30,763 bases of DNA from positions 1 to 30,763 of the forward strand of contig JAASTF010000004.1 of assembly GCA_021767525.1 (NCBI GenBank), read 5' to 3'. Positions 1-8,136 of this stretch are shown here, piece after piece (positions within the stretch are counted from its first letter, which is position 1; every line of letters begins with the position of its first letter). The DNA comes from Paracoccaceae bacterium (GTDB lineage Bacteria > Pseudomonadota > Alphaproteobacteria > Rhodobacterales > Rhodobacteraceae). A model generated the notes under the pieces. It was not told the DNA's origin. It saw nothing but the letters and a program-made list of their open reading frames with translations, and did not search any database. Both the position numbers and the translations under genes were made by a program.

Positions 1-761
1 CGCGCGGCGCCCTGATCGGTGCAGGTGACCTGGGGCAGATCGGCCAGGCCAACCTTTAGCGGCAGCAGCAGATCGTCCAGCGCGGCCGTGCGGGCCATCT
101 CTTCGACGCGATCCAGAGTGACCGCATCTTCCAGCTCGAACGGCCCGGACCACAGGCGGCGCAGGCGGATGACATGGCCAAAACATCCCAGCGCCTCGCC
201 CAGGTCGCGCGCGATCGAGCGCACATAACCACCTTTGCCGCAGGTCATTTCCAGAACGACATGGTCGGAATCGGGCCGGTCGACCATCAGCAGTTCTTCG
301 ACCCAAAGGGGCCGCGCGGCGATTTCCACGTCCTCGCCATCGCGGGCCAGTTTATAGGCGCGCTGCCCGTCGATCTTGACGGCCGAGAACTTGGGCGGCA
401 CCTGCATGATTTCGCCCAGGAACCCGCCCAGGGCCTCCTTGATCTGGTCGTCGGTGGGGCGCGCGTCGCTGGTGGCGATCACCTCGCCCTCGGCGTCGTC
501 GGTATTGGTGGCCTGGCCCAGGCGCACGGTGAATTCATAGGCTTTCATAGCGTCGGTGACGAAGGGCACGGTTTTCGTGGCTTCGCCCAGGGCCACGGCC
601 AGGATGCCCGTCGCCTCGGGATCAAGCGTGCCGGCATGACCGGCCTTGTTCGCGTCAAACGCCCAGCGGACCTTGTTGACAACCGCGGTCGAGGTCAGCC
701 CCGCGGGCTTGTCGACCACCAGCCACCCCGAGATATCGCGGCCCTTTTTCCTGCGTCCCAT
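1..761 (-). CDS. truB: tRNA pseudouridine(55) synthase TruB, C-terminus cut by window edge
   Basis: TruB isomerises uridine 55 in the T-loop of tRNAs to pseudouridine in the cytoplasm. The reading frame runs from the ATG at 761 off the left edge with no stop, giving about 253 residues. The N-terminus reads MGRRKKGRDISGWLVVDKP, followed by the family signature GHAGTLDPEATG near residues 41-52; Asp47 of GTLDP is the expected catalytic aspartate. KFSAVKIDGQRAY and CGKGGYVRSIARDLG are further TruB blocks. The start is supported by an AAGGGG ribosome site about 9 bases upstream. It lies 64 bases downstream of ugd on the same strand, but a separate promoter candidate in that gap suggests independent expression. 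Identification is firm; only the C-terminal end is unseen. Confidence 0.95.
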   Translation of the reverse strand, partial: MGRRKKGRDISGWLVVDKPAGLTSTAVVNKVRWAFDANKAGHAGTLDPEATGILAVALGEATKTVPFVTDAMKAYEFTVRLGQATNTDDAEGEVIATSDARPTDDQIKEALGGFLGEIMQVPPKFSAVKIDGQRAYKLARDGEDVEIAARPLWVEELLMVDRPDSDHVVLEMTCGKGGYVRSIARDLGEALGCFGHVIRLRRLWSGPFELEDAVTLDRVEEMARTAALDDLLLPLKVGLADLPQVTCTDQGAA

Positions 762-790
762 GCGCCTGACCCCTTGCAACGGAAAGCGGC

Positions 791-819
791 GACGTAGCCC
801 AAGCGCGCGGCGCTGTCAA
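791..819 (-). promoter_or_regulatory. candidate sigma70-type promoter for truB
   Basis: Read on the minus strand, a perfect TTGACA (814-819) is followed after 17 bases by TACGTC (791-796), 30 bases before the truB ATG. The -35 box is consensus and the -10 box keeps only the TA start, which is common in GC-rich alphaproteobacteria. The site lies directly after the ugd stop. This is a prediction from sequence alone. Confidence 0.45.
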
Positions 820-825
820 ACCGCG

Positions 826-2151
826 TCAGTCGTCGCGCAGAAAGGACGGGCGGCCAATCGAATCGTAGGCGTCGAACCCGGCGCGCTTGGCATCCTTGGG
901 GCTGTAGATGTTGCGCAGGTCGGCCATGCGCGGCACCGCCATCTTTTTCGCCAACTTTTTCAGGTCGAGCGCGCGGAATTCGTTCCATTCCGTCAAGACA
1001 ACCAGAAGGTCGGCGTTTTGTGCCGCTTTGTAGGGGTCTTCGATCCAGTGCACACCGGGCAGCAGCGCCTCGCCCTCGTGGCGGCCCTGGGGGTCGACGA
1101 CCCGCACCTTTGCGCCGCCGCCCACAAGGGAGGGCACGATGGTCAGGCTGGGGGCGTCGCGCATGTCGTCGGTGTTGGGCTTGAACGTCACGCCCAGCAT
1201 GGCCACCGTCTTGCCGTTGAAGCTGCCGTCGCAAAGATCAAGCAGCTTGTCGATCATCCGGCGTTTGATTTCCTCGTTCACCTTTATCACCGTTTCGGTG
1301 ATCTGCATCGGGCTGGCATGTTCCTGGCCGATCCGCGCCAGGGCCTTGGTGTCCTTGGGAAAACACGACCCGCCATAGCCGGGCCCGGCATGAAGAAACT
1401 TGTTGCCGATGCGGCCATCCAGACCGATGCCGCGCGCCACCTCTTTCACGTCGCCGCCCACGCGTTCGCACAGGGCGGCGATTTCGTTGATGAAGGTGAT
1501 CTTGGTCGCCAGAAAGGCGTTGGCCGCGTATTTGATCATCTCGGCCGATTCCAGATCGGTGGTGACGATGGGAAATTCACGCAGGAACAGCGGGCGATAT
1601 ATCTCGGCCATCACCTCGGCGGCGCGGTCGTTCTGAACGCCCACCACCACCCTGTCGGGTTTCATGAAATCGTCGATGGCCGCGCCTTCGCGCAGGAACT
1701 CGGGGTTGCTGGCCACGTCGAAATCCAGCTTGGGGTTGGCCTTGCGGATGGTTTGCTTGACCTGCCGGTTGGTGCCCACCGGGACGGTCGATTTGGTGAC
1801 CACGACGATATAGTGGTCGGCGGTGCGCGCGATTTCCTCGGCGGCGGCCATCACATAGGTCAGGTCGGCATGGCCATCGCCGCGCCGCGTGGGGGTGCCG
1901 ACGGCGATGAACACCGCCTCGGCCCCGTCCAGCGCCTGCGCCAGGTCAAGGGTAAACGACAGGCGGCCCGCCTCGACATTCTTGGCCATCAGCGCTTGCA
2001 GGCCGGGCTCGTAGATCGGGACCTGGCCGCCTTCCAGCTTTTCGATCTTGGCGGGGTCCTTGTCGACGCAGACCACCTCGTGCCCGAAATCGGAAAAGCA
2101 AACCCCCGAAACAAGCCCGACATACCCGGTGCCGATCATCGCGATTTTCAT
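826..2151 (-). CDS. ugd: UDP-glucose 6-dehydrogenase
   Basis: The enzyme oxidises UDP-glucose to UDP-glucuronate with two NAD+, supplying uronic acid units for exopolysaccharide, capsule or LPS. The 441-residue length is normal. The N-terminal Rossmann motif is MKIAMIGTGYVGLVSG (residues 1-16); STVPVGT lies at 121-127 and SNPEFLREG at 148-156. The catalytic cysteine is Cys263 in GYGGSCFPKD, and Lys207 in EMIKYAANAF is the usual active-site lysine. The frame is open for ten more codons upstream, but the ATG at 2151 puts GTGYVG at the expected distance and has AGGA about 9 bases upstream. It follows the capD-like gene by 116 bases on the same strand, fitting a surface polysaccharide group. Confidence 0.96.
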   Translation of the reverse strand: MKIAMIGTGYVGLVSGVCFSDFGHEVVCVDKDPAKIEKLEGGQVPIYEPGLQALMAKNVEAGRLSFTLDLAQALDGAEAVFIAVGTPTRRGDGHADLTYVMAAAEEIARTADHYIVVVTKSTVPVGTNRQVKQTIRKANPKLDFDVASNPEFLREGAAIDDFMKPDRVVVGVQNDRAAEVMAEIYRPLFLREFPIVTTDLESAEMIKYAANAFLATKITFINEIAALCERVGGDVKEVARGIGLDGRIGNKFLHAGPGYGGSCFPKDTKALARIGQEHASPMQITETVIKVNEEIKRRMIDKLLDLCDGSFNGKTVAMLGVTFKPNTDDMRDAPSLTIVPSLVGGGAKVRVVDPQGRHEGEALLPGVHWIEDPYKAAQNADLLVVLTEWNEFRALDLKKLAKKMAVPRMADLRNIYSPKDAKRAGFDAYDSIGRPSFLRDD

Positions 2152-2182
2152 TTTGAACGTCCTGCTTCTGCCCCCGCGCAAA

Positions 2183-2212
2183 GGTATTCGGCAGCGGGGC
2201 AGGTCATGTCAA
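2183..2212 (-). promoter_or_regulatory. candidate promoter for ugd
   Basis: On the minus strand a consensus TTGACA (2207-2212) is followed by AATACC (2183-2188, spacer 18) or GAATAC (2184-2189, spacer 17). The ugd start is about 32 bases further on. The -35 is perfect and the -10 weak. It would let ugd be transcribed independently of the upstream dehydratase gene. Confidence 0.4.
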
Positions 2213-2231
2213 CGACAGGCGGAAACGAGGG

Positions 2232-2246
2232 GCCGGTTTCCCCGGC
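2232..2246 (-). other. short hairpin between capD-like gene and ugd
   Basis: GCCGG (2232-2236) and CCGGC (2242-2246) pair around a 5-base loop, 21 bases after the dehydratase stop. No run of T follows on the minus strand, so it is not a convincing intrinsic terminator. It could stabilise the 3' end of the upstream message. Confidence 0.3.
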
Positions 2247-2267
2247 GATCGTGGCACAAAAGCCGGA

Positions 2268-4148
2268 TCAGGTGGCTGTTGCCGACCCTTCCTTGCCGGG
2301 GTCGTCGTGCTGTTCGACCCAGCGGGCCACGACGCGGCGCGCGGCGGCGGCATCATGGGCATCGATCGCTTCGCGCAGGTCGCGCATCGCATTGGCGATC
2401 TCGATCTCCGACAGGAAATCCTCTTGTGCGCGGAGGATCTTGGAATGCGGCGTCGTCAACAGGTCGGATGACAGCAGCAGCTCTTCGTGCAGCTTTTCAC
2501 CGGGGCGCAGGCCGGTGATGCGGATCTCGATATCGCCGTCGGGGTTGTCCTTGTCACGGACGGTCAGGCCGGCGCCTTCGATCATCTGGCGCGCCAGCTG
2601 GCGGATCGGCACCGGCTTGCCCATGTCCAGAACGAACACATCGCCCCCGCGCGAATACGACCCCGCCAGCAGCACCAGCCGCGCCGCTTCGGCAATGGTC
2701 ATGAAATAGCGCGTCACCTCGCCATGAGTCAGCGTCACGGGGCCGCCCTGGGCGATCTGTTCGCGAAACAGCGGAATAACCGACCCGGACGAGCCCAGAA
2801 CGTTGCCGAACCGCACCATCGAAAAGCGCGTGCCGCTGGATCGCGTGGCCAGGTCCTGCACGATCAGCTCGGCCAGGCGCTTGGACGCGCCCATGATATT
2901 GGTCGGGCGCACTGCCTTGTCGGAAGAAACCAGGATGAATTGCGCCACCTTCGCGTCGCGCGCGGCCTGCGCCACGATGCGGGTGCCGAACACGTTGTTC
3001 CAAAGCCCCGAAAGCTCGTTCGCTTCGACCAGTGGCACATGCTTGTAGGCGGCCGCGTGCAGAACGATGTCGACCTTGTGTTCGGCCAGGGTGCGCCGGA
3101 TCAGCCCGTCATCGGTGACCGAACCCAGCACCGGCACCAGCTGGGTCGTGCCCGCCTGTTCGCTTAAGGTGCGTTCGATGTTGTAAAGCGCCAGTTCCGA
3201 ATGATCGAGCAGCACCAGCCGTGCGGGCTGCGATTTCATCAGTTGTCGGCACAGTTCCGACCCGATCGAGCCGCCCGCACCCGTGATCAGGATGGTGCGC
3301 CCGGCATAGGCCTCGGCCGAGCTGGGCAGCTTGGAATCCAGGTTCTGCCGGCCCAGCAGCTCGTCCAGCGGCATTGCCGCCTTTTTCAGGCTGACCTCGC
3401 CGGCGCTGACAAGCGATGCAAAAGACGGCAGCGAATGCACCTCGACGCCCAGCGGGCGCAGGCGGGCCGCGATCCGGGCCTGGACGCGGGCGGTGGTGGA
3501 TGGCATTGCCAGAACGATCCGGTCAATGCGCTTGCGCTCCATCAGCCTTGTCAGCTCGGCCGGGGCATAGACCGGCAGACCCGACACCACCAGCGACTGC
3601 ATCGTGGGATCGTCATCGACAAAAGCCACAAGTTCCACCGCGCTGTCGGTGCGCAGGGCGGCGGCCAGTTGTTGGCCCGTCTGGCCCGCGCCATAGACGA
3701 TCACGCGAAAGCGCGGATCGCCCCGGCGATAGATGCCCAACGTCACCTGGCGCAGCACGACGCGCCATGTGACCGCCAGGATCAGGAACACCATCGTGAA
3801 GATGATATAGGTTTCCGGTTGCAGGACGGTGCCGATCCACGGGCTAAGGGCCAGCGCCGCCAAACCCATCACGAATGCGAACAGCGTGGTCCGCAGGATG
3901 CCGCGGTTTTCATAGGCGTTCAGCTTGATCCGGGGCAGGCCCAGCGCGCTGCTGGTCAGCGCGGCCAGCCCCAGCAGGCAAAACACCATCGGCGCGTTTT
4001 CCAGCAGCAGCGGCCAGGACAGCGCAAGGCTGTTGTTCAGGAACACAGCGCAGACAAAGGCGACCGGCACGATGGCCATGTCGAACGCCAGAAAGATCAA
4101 CTGTTTCTGAAAACGCGAAAGCGAGGTAACCAGTTTATAGAACAGCAC
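2268..4148 (-). CDS. membrane-bound nucleotide-sugar 4,6-dehydratase/epimerase, FlaA1/CapD (WbpM) family
   Basis: Members of this long family (about 600-650 residues) convert UDP-GlcNAc to 4-keto-6-deoxy sugars at the inner face of the cytoplasmic membrane for O-antigen or capsule. Four hydrophobic segments fill residues 15-130. A first Rossmann unit follows (VIVYGAGQTGQQL, about 149-161), then the catalytic SDR domain with ILITGAGGSIGSEL (about 286-299). The usual YxxxK is replaced by MGASKR (about 419-424) after SSDKAVRPTN, which is characteristic of this family. I chose the GTG at 4148 because GGGGG lies about 5 bases upstream; a TTG at 4175 would add nine residues. It is followed by ugd, so a shared polysaccharide role is likely. 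The exact sugar product cannot be predicted. Confidence 0.9.
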   Translation of the reverse strand: MLFYKLVTSLSRFQKQLIFLAFDMAIVPVAFVCAVFLNNSLALSWPLLLENAPMVFCLLGLAALTSSALGLPRIKLNAYENRGILRTTLFAFVMGLAALALSPWIGTVLQPETYIIFTMVFLILAVTWRVVLRQVTLGIYRRGDPRFRVIVYGAGQTGQQLAAALRTDSAVELVAFVDDDPTMQSLVVSGLPVYAPAELTRLMERKRIDRIVLAMPSTTARVQARIAARLRPLGVEVHSLPSFASLVSAGEVSLKKAAMPLDELLGRQNLDSKLPSSAEAYAGRTILITGAGGSIGSELCRQLMKSQPARLVLLDHSELALYNIERTLSEQAGTTQLVPVLGSVTDDGLIRRTLAEHKVDIVLHAAAYKHVPLVEANELSGLWNNVFGTRIVAQAARDAKVAQFILVSSDKAVRPTNIMGASKRLAELIVQDLATRSSGTRFSMVRFGNVLGSSGSVIPLFREQIAQGGPVTLTHGEVTRYFMTIAEAARLVLLAGSYSRGGDVFVLDMGKPVPIRQLARQMIEGAGLTVRDKDNPDGDIEIRITGLRPGEKLHEELLLSSDLLTTPHSKILRAQEDFLSEIEIANAMRDLREAIDAHDAAAARRVVARWVEQHDDPGKEGSATAT

Positions 4149-4204
4149 GTTGTCCCCCGCCAAAGCTTTGCACAATTCCCGGTGTCCCGGGGGTTGTTGA
4201 CGCC

Positions 4205-4222
4205 GGCCCCCTGCCCGGGGCC
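4205..4222. other. GC-rich inverted repeat upstream of the capD-like gene
   Basis: GGCCCC (4205-4210) and GGGGCC (4217-4222) form a 6-bp stem with a 6-base loop, 57 bases before the GTG start of the dehydratase. It would fall in the 5' leader or promoter region of that gene. The role is unknown. Confidence 0.3.
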
Positions 4223-4306
4223 GAGTCGGCTTGGTCTATGGTCTGATCATAAACGCAAGTTTCCATAACAGACCCGTATGGTTCGCGCGAGTCATTTTGC
4301 AGTTGC

Positions 4307-4330
4307 AAAAAAATCGGCGGATTTCCACCC
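4307..4330 (-). terminator. probable intrinsic terminator of trhO
   Basis: Read on the minus strand, GGTGG and CCGCC form a 5-bp stem (one G-U pair) with an AAAT loop, followed two bases later by seven T (4313 down to 4307). It sits about 55 bases after the trhO stop. The stem is short, but the T-run is the longest in this part of the window, which is otherwise very GC-rich. Confidence 0.5.
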
Positions 4331-4384
4331 AAACGATAGCGATGCACAGAAAAACGGCGGTTTTGAAAGGCGTCTGTCCAAGGA

Positions 4385-5299
4385 TCAGACAGGGGAATAC
4401 CCGCCAAGGTGGCGTTCACCGCGTCCGCGGGCCAATTCTATCTGGCGCTGGCGCTCGCGGAACCGGGCCTTGTCGTCATCGCTTGTCTCGTCGATGCAGT
4501 GGTGGCAGCTGACGCCGTGTTCGTATTCGGGGCGGTCGCGATCTTGCGGCAAAAGGGGGCGCCGGCAGGCATGGCACAGAACATGCGGCCCCTCGCGCAG
4601 GCCGTGTTCAACCGAAACGCGGTTGTCGAACACGAAACAGGCCCCGTTCCAGGTGCTGTCTTCGGCGGGCACCTCTTCGAGGTATTTCAGGATGCCGCCC
4701 TTCAGGTGGTAAACCTCGGGCACGCCCTGACCCAGCAGGAAATTCGTCGATTTTTCACAGCGGATGCCACCGGTGCAGAACATGGCCACGCGCTTGTTGT
4801 GAAAGCGGTCCTTGTTTTCTTCCCACCAGGCGGGAAACTCGCGGAAACTCTTGGTTTGCGGGTCGACCGCGCCTTCGAAGGTGCCGATGGCGACCTCGTA
4901 ATCGTTGCGGGTGTCGATCACCACCACGTCGTCGCTGCGGATCAGGTCGTTCCAGTCCTGCGGCTCGACGTAATGGCCGACCTTGGCCAGCGGATCGACA
5001 TCGGGTTGGCCCATCGTGACGATCTCGCGCTTCAGCTTGACCTTGGTGCGGGCGAACGGCTGTTCGGTGGCGGTGCTTTCCTTCCATTCCAGGTCGGCAC
5101 AGCCAGGCAGGGCGCGCACATGGGCCAGCACCGCGTCCAACCCCGTCCGGTCGCCCGCGATGGTGCCGTTGATCCCCTCGCGCGCCAGCAGCAGCGTGCC
5201 GGTCACACCCTTGTCTTGCATCAGGCGCAGCAAGGGCCCGCGCAGCGCGGCGGGATCGTCGAAGCGGGTAAAGTGGTAAAGGGCGGCCAGGATATACAT
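4385..5299 (-). CDS. trhO: tRNA uridine(34) hydroxylase TrhO (YceA-type rhodanese)
   Basis: TrhO hydroxylates the wobble uridine of certain tRNAs to 5-hydroxyuridine using oxygen, the first step toward cmo5U/mo5U. The 304-residue protein has the N-terminal ferredoxin-like domain (MYILAALYHFTRF, GVTGTLLLAREGINGT at 31-46). A rhodanese domain follows, with VVVIDTRNDYE at 125-135 and the active loop CTGGIRCEKST at 175-185. Cys175 aligns with the rhodanese cysteine. C-terminal paired cysteines (242/245 and 265/268) look metal-binding. The frame is open far upstream, but that extension overlaps pncA and has no family similarity; the ATG at 5299 starts exactly at the conserved N-terminus. It is transcribed away from pncA. 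Confidence 0.93.
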   Translation of the reverse strand: MYILAALYHFTRFDDPAALRGPLLRLMQDKGVTGTLLLAREGINGTIAGDRTGLDAVLAHVRALPGCADLEWKESTATEQPFARTKVKLKREIVTMGQPDVDPLAKVGHYVEPQDWNDLIRSDDVVVIDTRNDYEVAIGTFEGAVDPQTKSFREFPAWWEENKDRFHNKRVAMFCTGGIRCEKSTNFLLGQGVPEVYHLKGGILKYLEEVPAEDSTWNGACFVFDNRVSVEHGLREGPHVLCHACRRPLLPQDRDRPEYEHGVSCHHCIDETSDDDKARFRERQRQIELARGRGERHLGGYSPV

Positions 5300-5344
5300 G
5301 GCCCGCGATTTACGCCCATGCGCGCCATCCCGCAAGCCGCAGGA

Positions 5345-5373
5345 TTGACGCGGTGCGGGCGCCGCCCTACGCC
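5345..5373 (+). promoter_or_regulatory. candidate promoter for the pncA operon
   Basis: TTGACG (5345-5350), a 17-base spacer, then TACGCC (5368-5373), 22 bases before the pncA ATG. The layout resembles the truB candidate (TTGACA, 17, TACGTC). It sits in the 96-base gap between divergent trhO and pncA. Prediction only. Confidence 0.4.
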
Positions 5374-5395
5374 TTGGGTTGAATGGAGGCCCGCA

Positions 5396-6001
5396 ATGAC
5401 CGACACCGCCCTGATCGTGATCGACGTGCAAAACGATTTCTGCCCGGGCGGCGCCCTGGCGGTGGCAGGCGGCGACCTGATCGTGCCGGGCATCACCGCG
5501 CTGATGGCGGATGCGGGCGCGGTGGTGCTGACCCAGGATTGGCACCCGGGCGATCACAGCTCTTTCGCGTCGCAGCACGCCGGACGCGCGCCGATGGAGC
5601 AGATAGACATGCCCTATGGCCCACAGGTTCTGTGGCCCGACCATTGCGTGCAAGGCAGAGATGGCGCCGAGTTTCACCCCGACCTGAACACCAGCCGCGC
5701 CGACATGATCCTGCGCAAGGGGTTTCGCCGCGATATCGACAGCTACTCGGCCTTCTTCGAAAACGACCAGACAACGCCCACGGGGCTTGATGGGTATCTG
5801 CGCAGCCGCGGTATCGGCAAGCTGGTGTTCTGCGGGCTGGCCACCGATTTCTGCGTCGCCTGGTCGGCGCTGGACGCCGCCAAGCTGGGGTTTGACGTAT
5901 CCGTGCGGCTGGATCTGTGCCGGGCGATCGATATGGGCGGCTCGCTGGATGCAGCGCTGGGCCGGATGAAAGACATGGGCATCGCGTTGCAACGTGGCTG
6001 A
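5396..6001 (+). CDS. pncA: bifunctional nicotinamidase/pyrazinamidase
   Basis: PncA deaminates nicotinamide to nicotinate in the cytoplasm, the first step of NAD salvage through the Preiss-Handler route. In the 201-residue protein the catalytic triad is visible: Asp10 in ALIVIDVQNDF, Lys108 in LRKGFRRDIDSYSAF, and Cys153 in CGLATDFCV. Metal ligands are expected at Asp48 and His50 (QDWHPGDHSSF) and His83 (PDHCVQG). The ATG at 5396 has GGAGG 6 bases upstream; the frame continues far upstream but only as antisense to trhO. The unrecognised gene follows after 21 bases and pncB after that, so the three are probably one transcription unit. Confidence 0.96.
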   Translation: MTDTALIVIDVQNDFCPGGALAVAGGDLIVPGITALMADAGAVVLTQDWHPGDHSSFASQHAGRAPMEQIDMPYGPQVLWPDHCVQGRDGAEFHPDLNTSRADMILRKGFRRDIDSYSAFFENDQTTPTGLDGYLRSRGIGKLVFCGLATDFCVAWSALDAAKLGFDVSVRLDLCRAIDMGGSLDAALGRMKDMGIALQRG

Positions 6002-6022
6002 TGACAAAGGCAAGGTTTGGTG

Positions 6023-8077
6023 ATGAGTGACGGGTTCTCCTGCAAGATCGAGGATTTCGGCCAGCAATCCTCGGAATTCATCGGCGTTTTCGATGGCGAT
6101 CTGAAGCGGGTGCAAACCTTGCATCCGTTTGGCGGCAGCGGCGTGCGTTCGGCCACGCTTACAGGCGGCGGCGTCTATGCCATCTCGCACCGACGGGGGC
6201 GCATTAGCGATGGCACGCCCATTGCCCTGTTCGACGCCACCACCGGAAACGAGTTGGCCCGCGCAACAAGCCATGTGTTGCCCGCCAATATCGTGGCCCT
6301 GCCACGGGCTGGGATGGTGGCCGTCATCGGCGGCGTGCAAGAGGTCGAGTTTCGTGATGCGACAACGCTGGACCTGATCTGGGCCGTCAAACCCTTTGCA
6401 ATCATCACGGCAGACGGCAACGTGACAAAAATCACCGACGACTGGCGCGCCGTTCACCGCGATGCCGACGCCGCCGCGCCGCTTGGGCATCTGGCCGAAG
6501 GGCCCGATGGCGTGGTGCGTATGCCGTTCTATTGCAAGAACGCGGTCGGGTTTTTCCAGATCGACCCGCATGCGCAGGACTGGCGCGTGGTGACCTTGGA
6601 CATGGGGCCGGAAAACCGTGGGCTTATGGCCGAGTTCACCGCGACCAGCCCCGATGGCCGCTGGGCCGTGCGCGAAGGCGCGCCGCTGTCCCTCGCCGCG
6701 CATCCCACGCTGACCAGCGAGCATGGCACCTGGTTCGTCGTGACCTGCACCTACGAGCTGTGGGATCTGCTGGCTGAACGCAAGGCCGCCGACATCACCG
6801 CCGCGCCACAACCCGTCCTAATCTATGATTTCCAGAAGGATGAGGTGATGGCGTATCTCGACTGGCTGAATGCCGATGACAGGCCGCGTGGCCCTTTCGG
6901 CCTGTTCGGGGGGCGGCCCAAGCCGCCGGTTCGTGGATACGAGGATCAGCCGCACAAACCGCGATTCAATCTTTTGAAAGGCACCCATCCCAAGTTCATC
7001 TGGGAAGAGGACAGCGCCGGGTTCTGGATCGTGCGCCGCTATTCGATGATGCGCGCGGGGCTGGATGGCAGCACCGGGCCGCTGATCTTTCCCGATCACG
7101 GGTTGGACGATCCTCAGCGCGCCGCCTTGGAGAACCGACCGGAAAACCTGGACCTGGGCGACGGCGAGGTTCGGCCCCACGGGCGCGGCAACAAACTGAT
7201 CCGGTCGATCACCAAACCGCAGCCCGACCTTGCGCGGATCGACTTTTACAGCGCACTTCTCGATCTGCCGCTGCCCTATGATGCCGAAGATGGTGACCGC
7301 CCCACGCGCAGATATCCCAAGCTGACCGCCAAGGATATCGAGGCGCAGTTGCCCGCGCTGATTCCGGTCAAGGCCTGGACGCAAGAGGCGGTGAACGCCG
7401 CCCTGGCCGATCTGCAGTCGCGGTTCGCGGATGGGTTGGAAAAACTGACCCAGGGCAACGGCCTGACGCTGACCTTCAAGACGCGCGGTGCCTTTCTGGA
7501 CGAGTGGAGTTTTTTCGAAAAATTGCACGACAAGCGGCTGGTGAACGTGCCGGCCTTGCGTGATCTGTTGACCGCCTGGTGCGACGCGCAAGGGGGCAAG
7601 CAATGGTATTTCACCAGCGACGCAACGCGCATCGCGGGCCCGATGTCCGGCGCGCTGGCCTGTCTTGGGCGGAATGACGATGCCTGCCACGACCTGCTGC
7701 GCCGCTATTGCCTGCTGCGCGATGGGGAGCATGAAGACTATGCCCGCGATACGGTTTTGCTGGGCTTTATCCAGCGTCACGGTCTGAAAGATATCGAAAC
7801 CCTGCGGTTGGCTGTCTTTTTCGTGCTTCTGCGCGAGCATGACGGGCGCTTTTCGGTCGAGGATGGGCAAATCGTTTACCCTTGGGCCGAGCTGGGCATT
7901 CCCCAGGCCGCGCGTGCCCTTATGAAGCCCCAGGAATTCGTCCAAGCCATGCACGGGGAACGCACGCGTTTTGGCGGCGATCCGGCACGTTTTGACGACG
8001 TGCTGCGCGGTTTGCGCGCGGCGCTTGACCCGTCGCTTGACTGGGATGCCACGGTCGCCGCCGCGATGCCCGCCTAG
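6023..8077 (+). CDS. unrecognised 684-residue protein inside the nicotinamide salvage group
   Basis: I do not recognise this family. The N-terminal third has short beta-type runs ending in small residues, such as GVFDGDLKRV, IALFDATTGNELA and VEFRDATTLDLIW. These resemble WD40/PQQ-like propeller blades with degenerate repeats. A linker near residue 288 reads GPFGLFGGRPKPPVRG. The C-terminal half looks helical, with RNDDACHDLLRRYCLL and a tryptophan-rich patch. No signal peptide or membrane segment is seen, so it is probably cytoplasmic. The start is the ATG at 6023 behind AAAGGCAAGG; TTG and GTG codons lie just upstream in frame. It is 21 bases from pncA and 59 from pncB. Strong coding signal (a long frame with normal Rhodobacteral codon use) supports a real gene, but no function can be assigned. 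Confidence 0.85.
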   Translation: MSDGFSCKIEDFGQQSSEFIGVFDGDLKRVQTLHPFGGSGVRSATLTGGGVYAISHRRGRISDGTPIALFDATTGNELARATSHVLPANIVALPRAGMVAVIGGVQEVEFRDATTLDLIWAVKPFAIITADGNVTKITDDWRAVHRDADAAAPLGHLAEGPDGVVRMPFYCKNAVGFFQIDPHAQDWRVVTLDMGPENRGLMAEFTATSPDGRWAVREGAPLSLAAHPTLTSEHGTWFVVTCTYELWDLLAERKAADITAAPQPVLIYDFQKDEVMAYLDWLNADDRPRGPFGLFGGRPKPPVRGYEDQPHKPRFNLLKGTHPKFIWEEDSAGFWIVRRYSMMRAGLDGSTGPLIFPDHGLDDPQRAALENRPENLDLGDGEVRPHGRGNKLIRSITKPQPDLARIDFYSALLDLPLPYDAEDGDRPTRRYPKLTAKDIEAQLPALIPVKAWTQEAVNAALADLQSRFADGLEKLTQGNGLTLTFKTRGAFLDEWSFFEKLHDKRLVNVPALRDLLTAWCDAQGGKQWYFTSDATRIAGPMSGALACLGRNDDACHDLLRRYCLLRDGEHEDYARDTVLLGFIQRHGLKDIETLRLAVFFVLLREHDGRFSVEDGQIVYPWAELGIPQAARALMKPQEFVQAMHGERTRFGGDPARFDDVLRGLRAALDPSLDWDATVAAAMPA

Positions 8078-8136
8078 CTTGCAACCCGGGGTGCGGATAG
8101 CATACCCATGACCAACCGTAACCGCCGGAGGCCGCC

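Noticed and set aside
646..2709. A 687-codon open frame on the plus strand
   Set aside because: It is antisense to truB, ugd and the capD-like gene, is rich in His, Gly and Arg, and matches no family; the real genes are on the minus strand.
5300..6811. A long N-terminal extension of trhO
   Set aside because: The extension runs antisense through pncA and the unrecognised gene; the TrhO family starts at the ATG at 5299.
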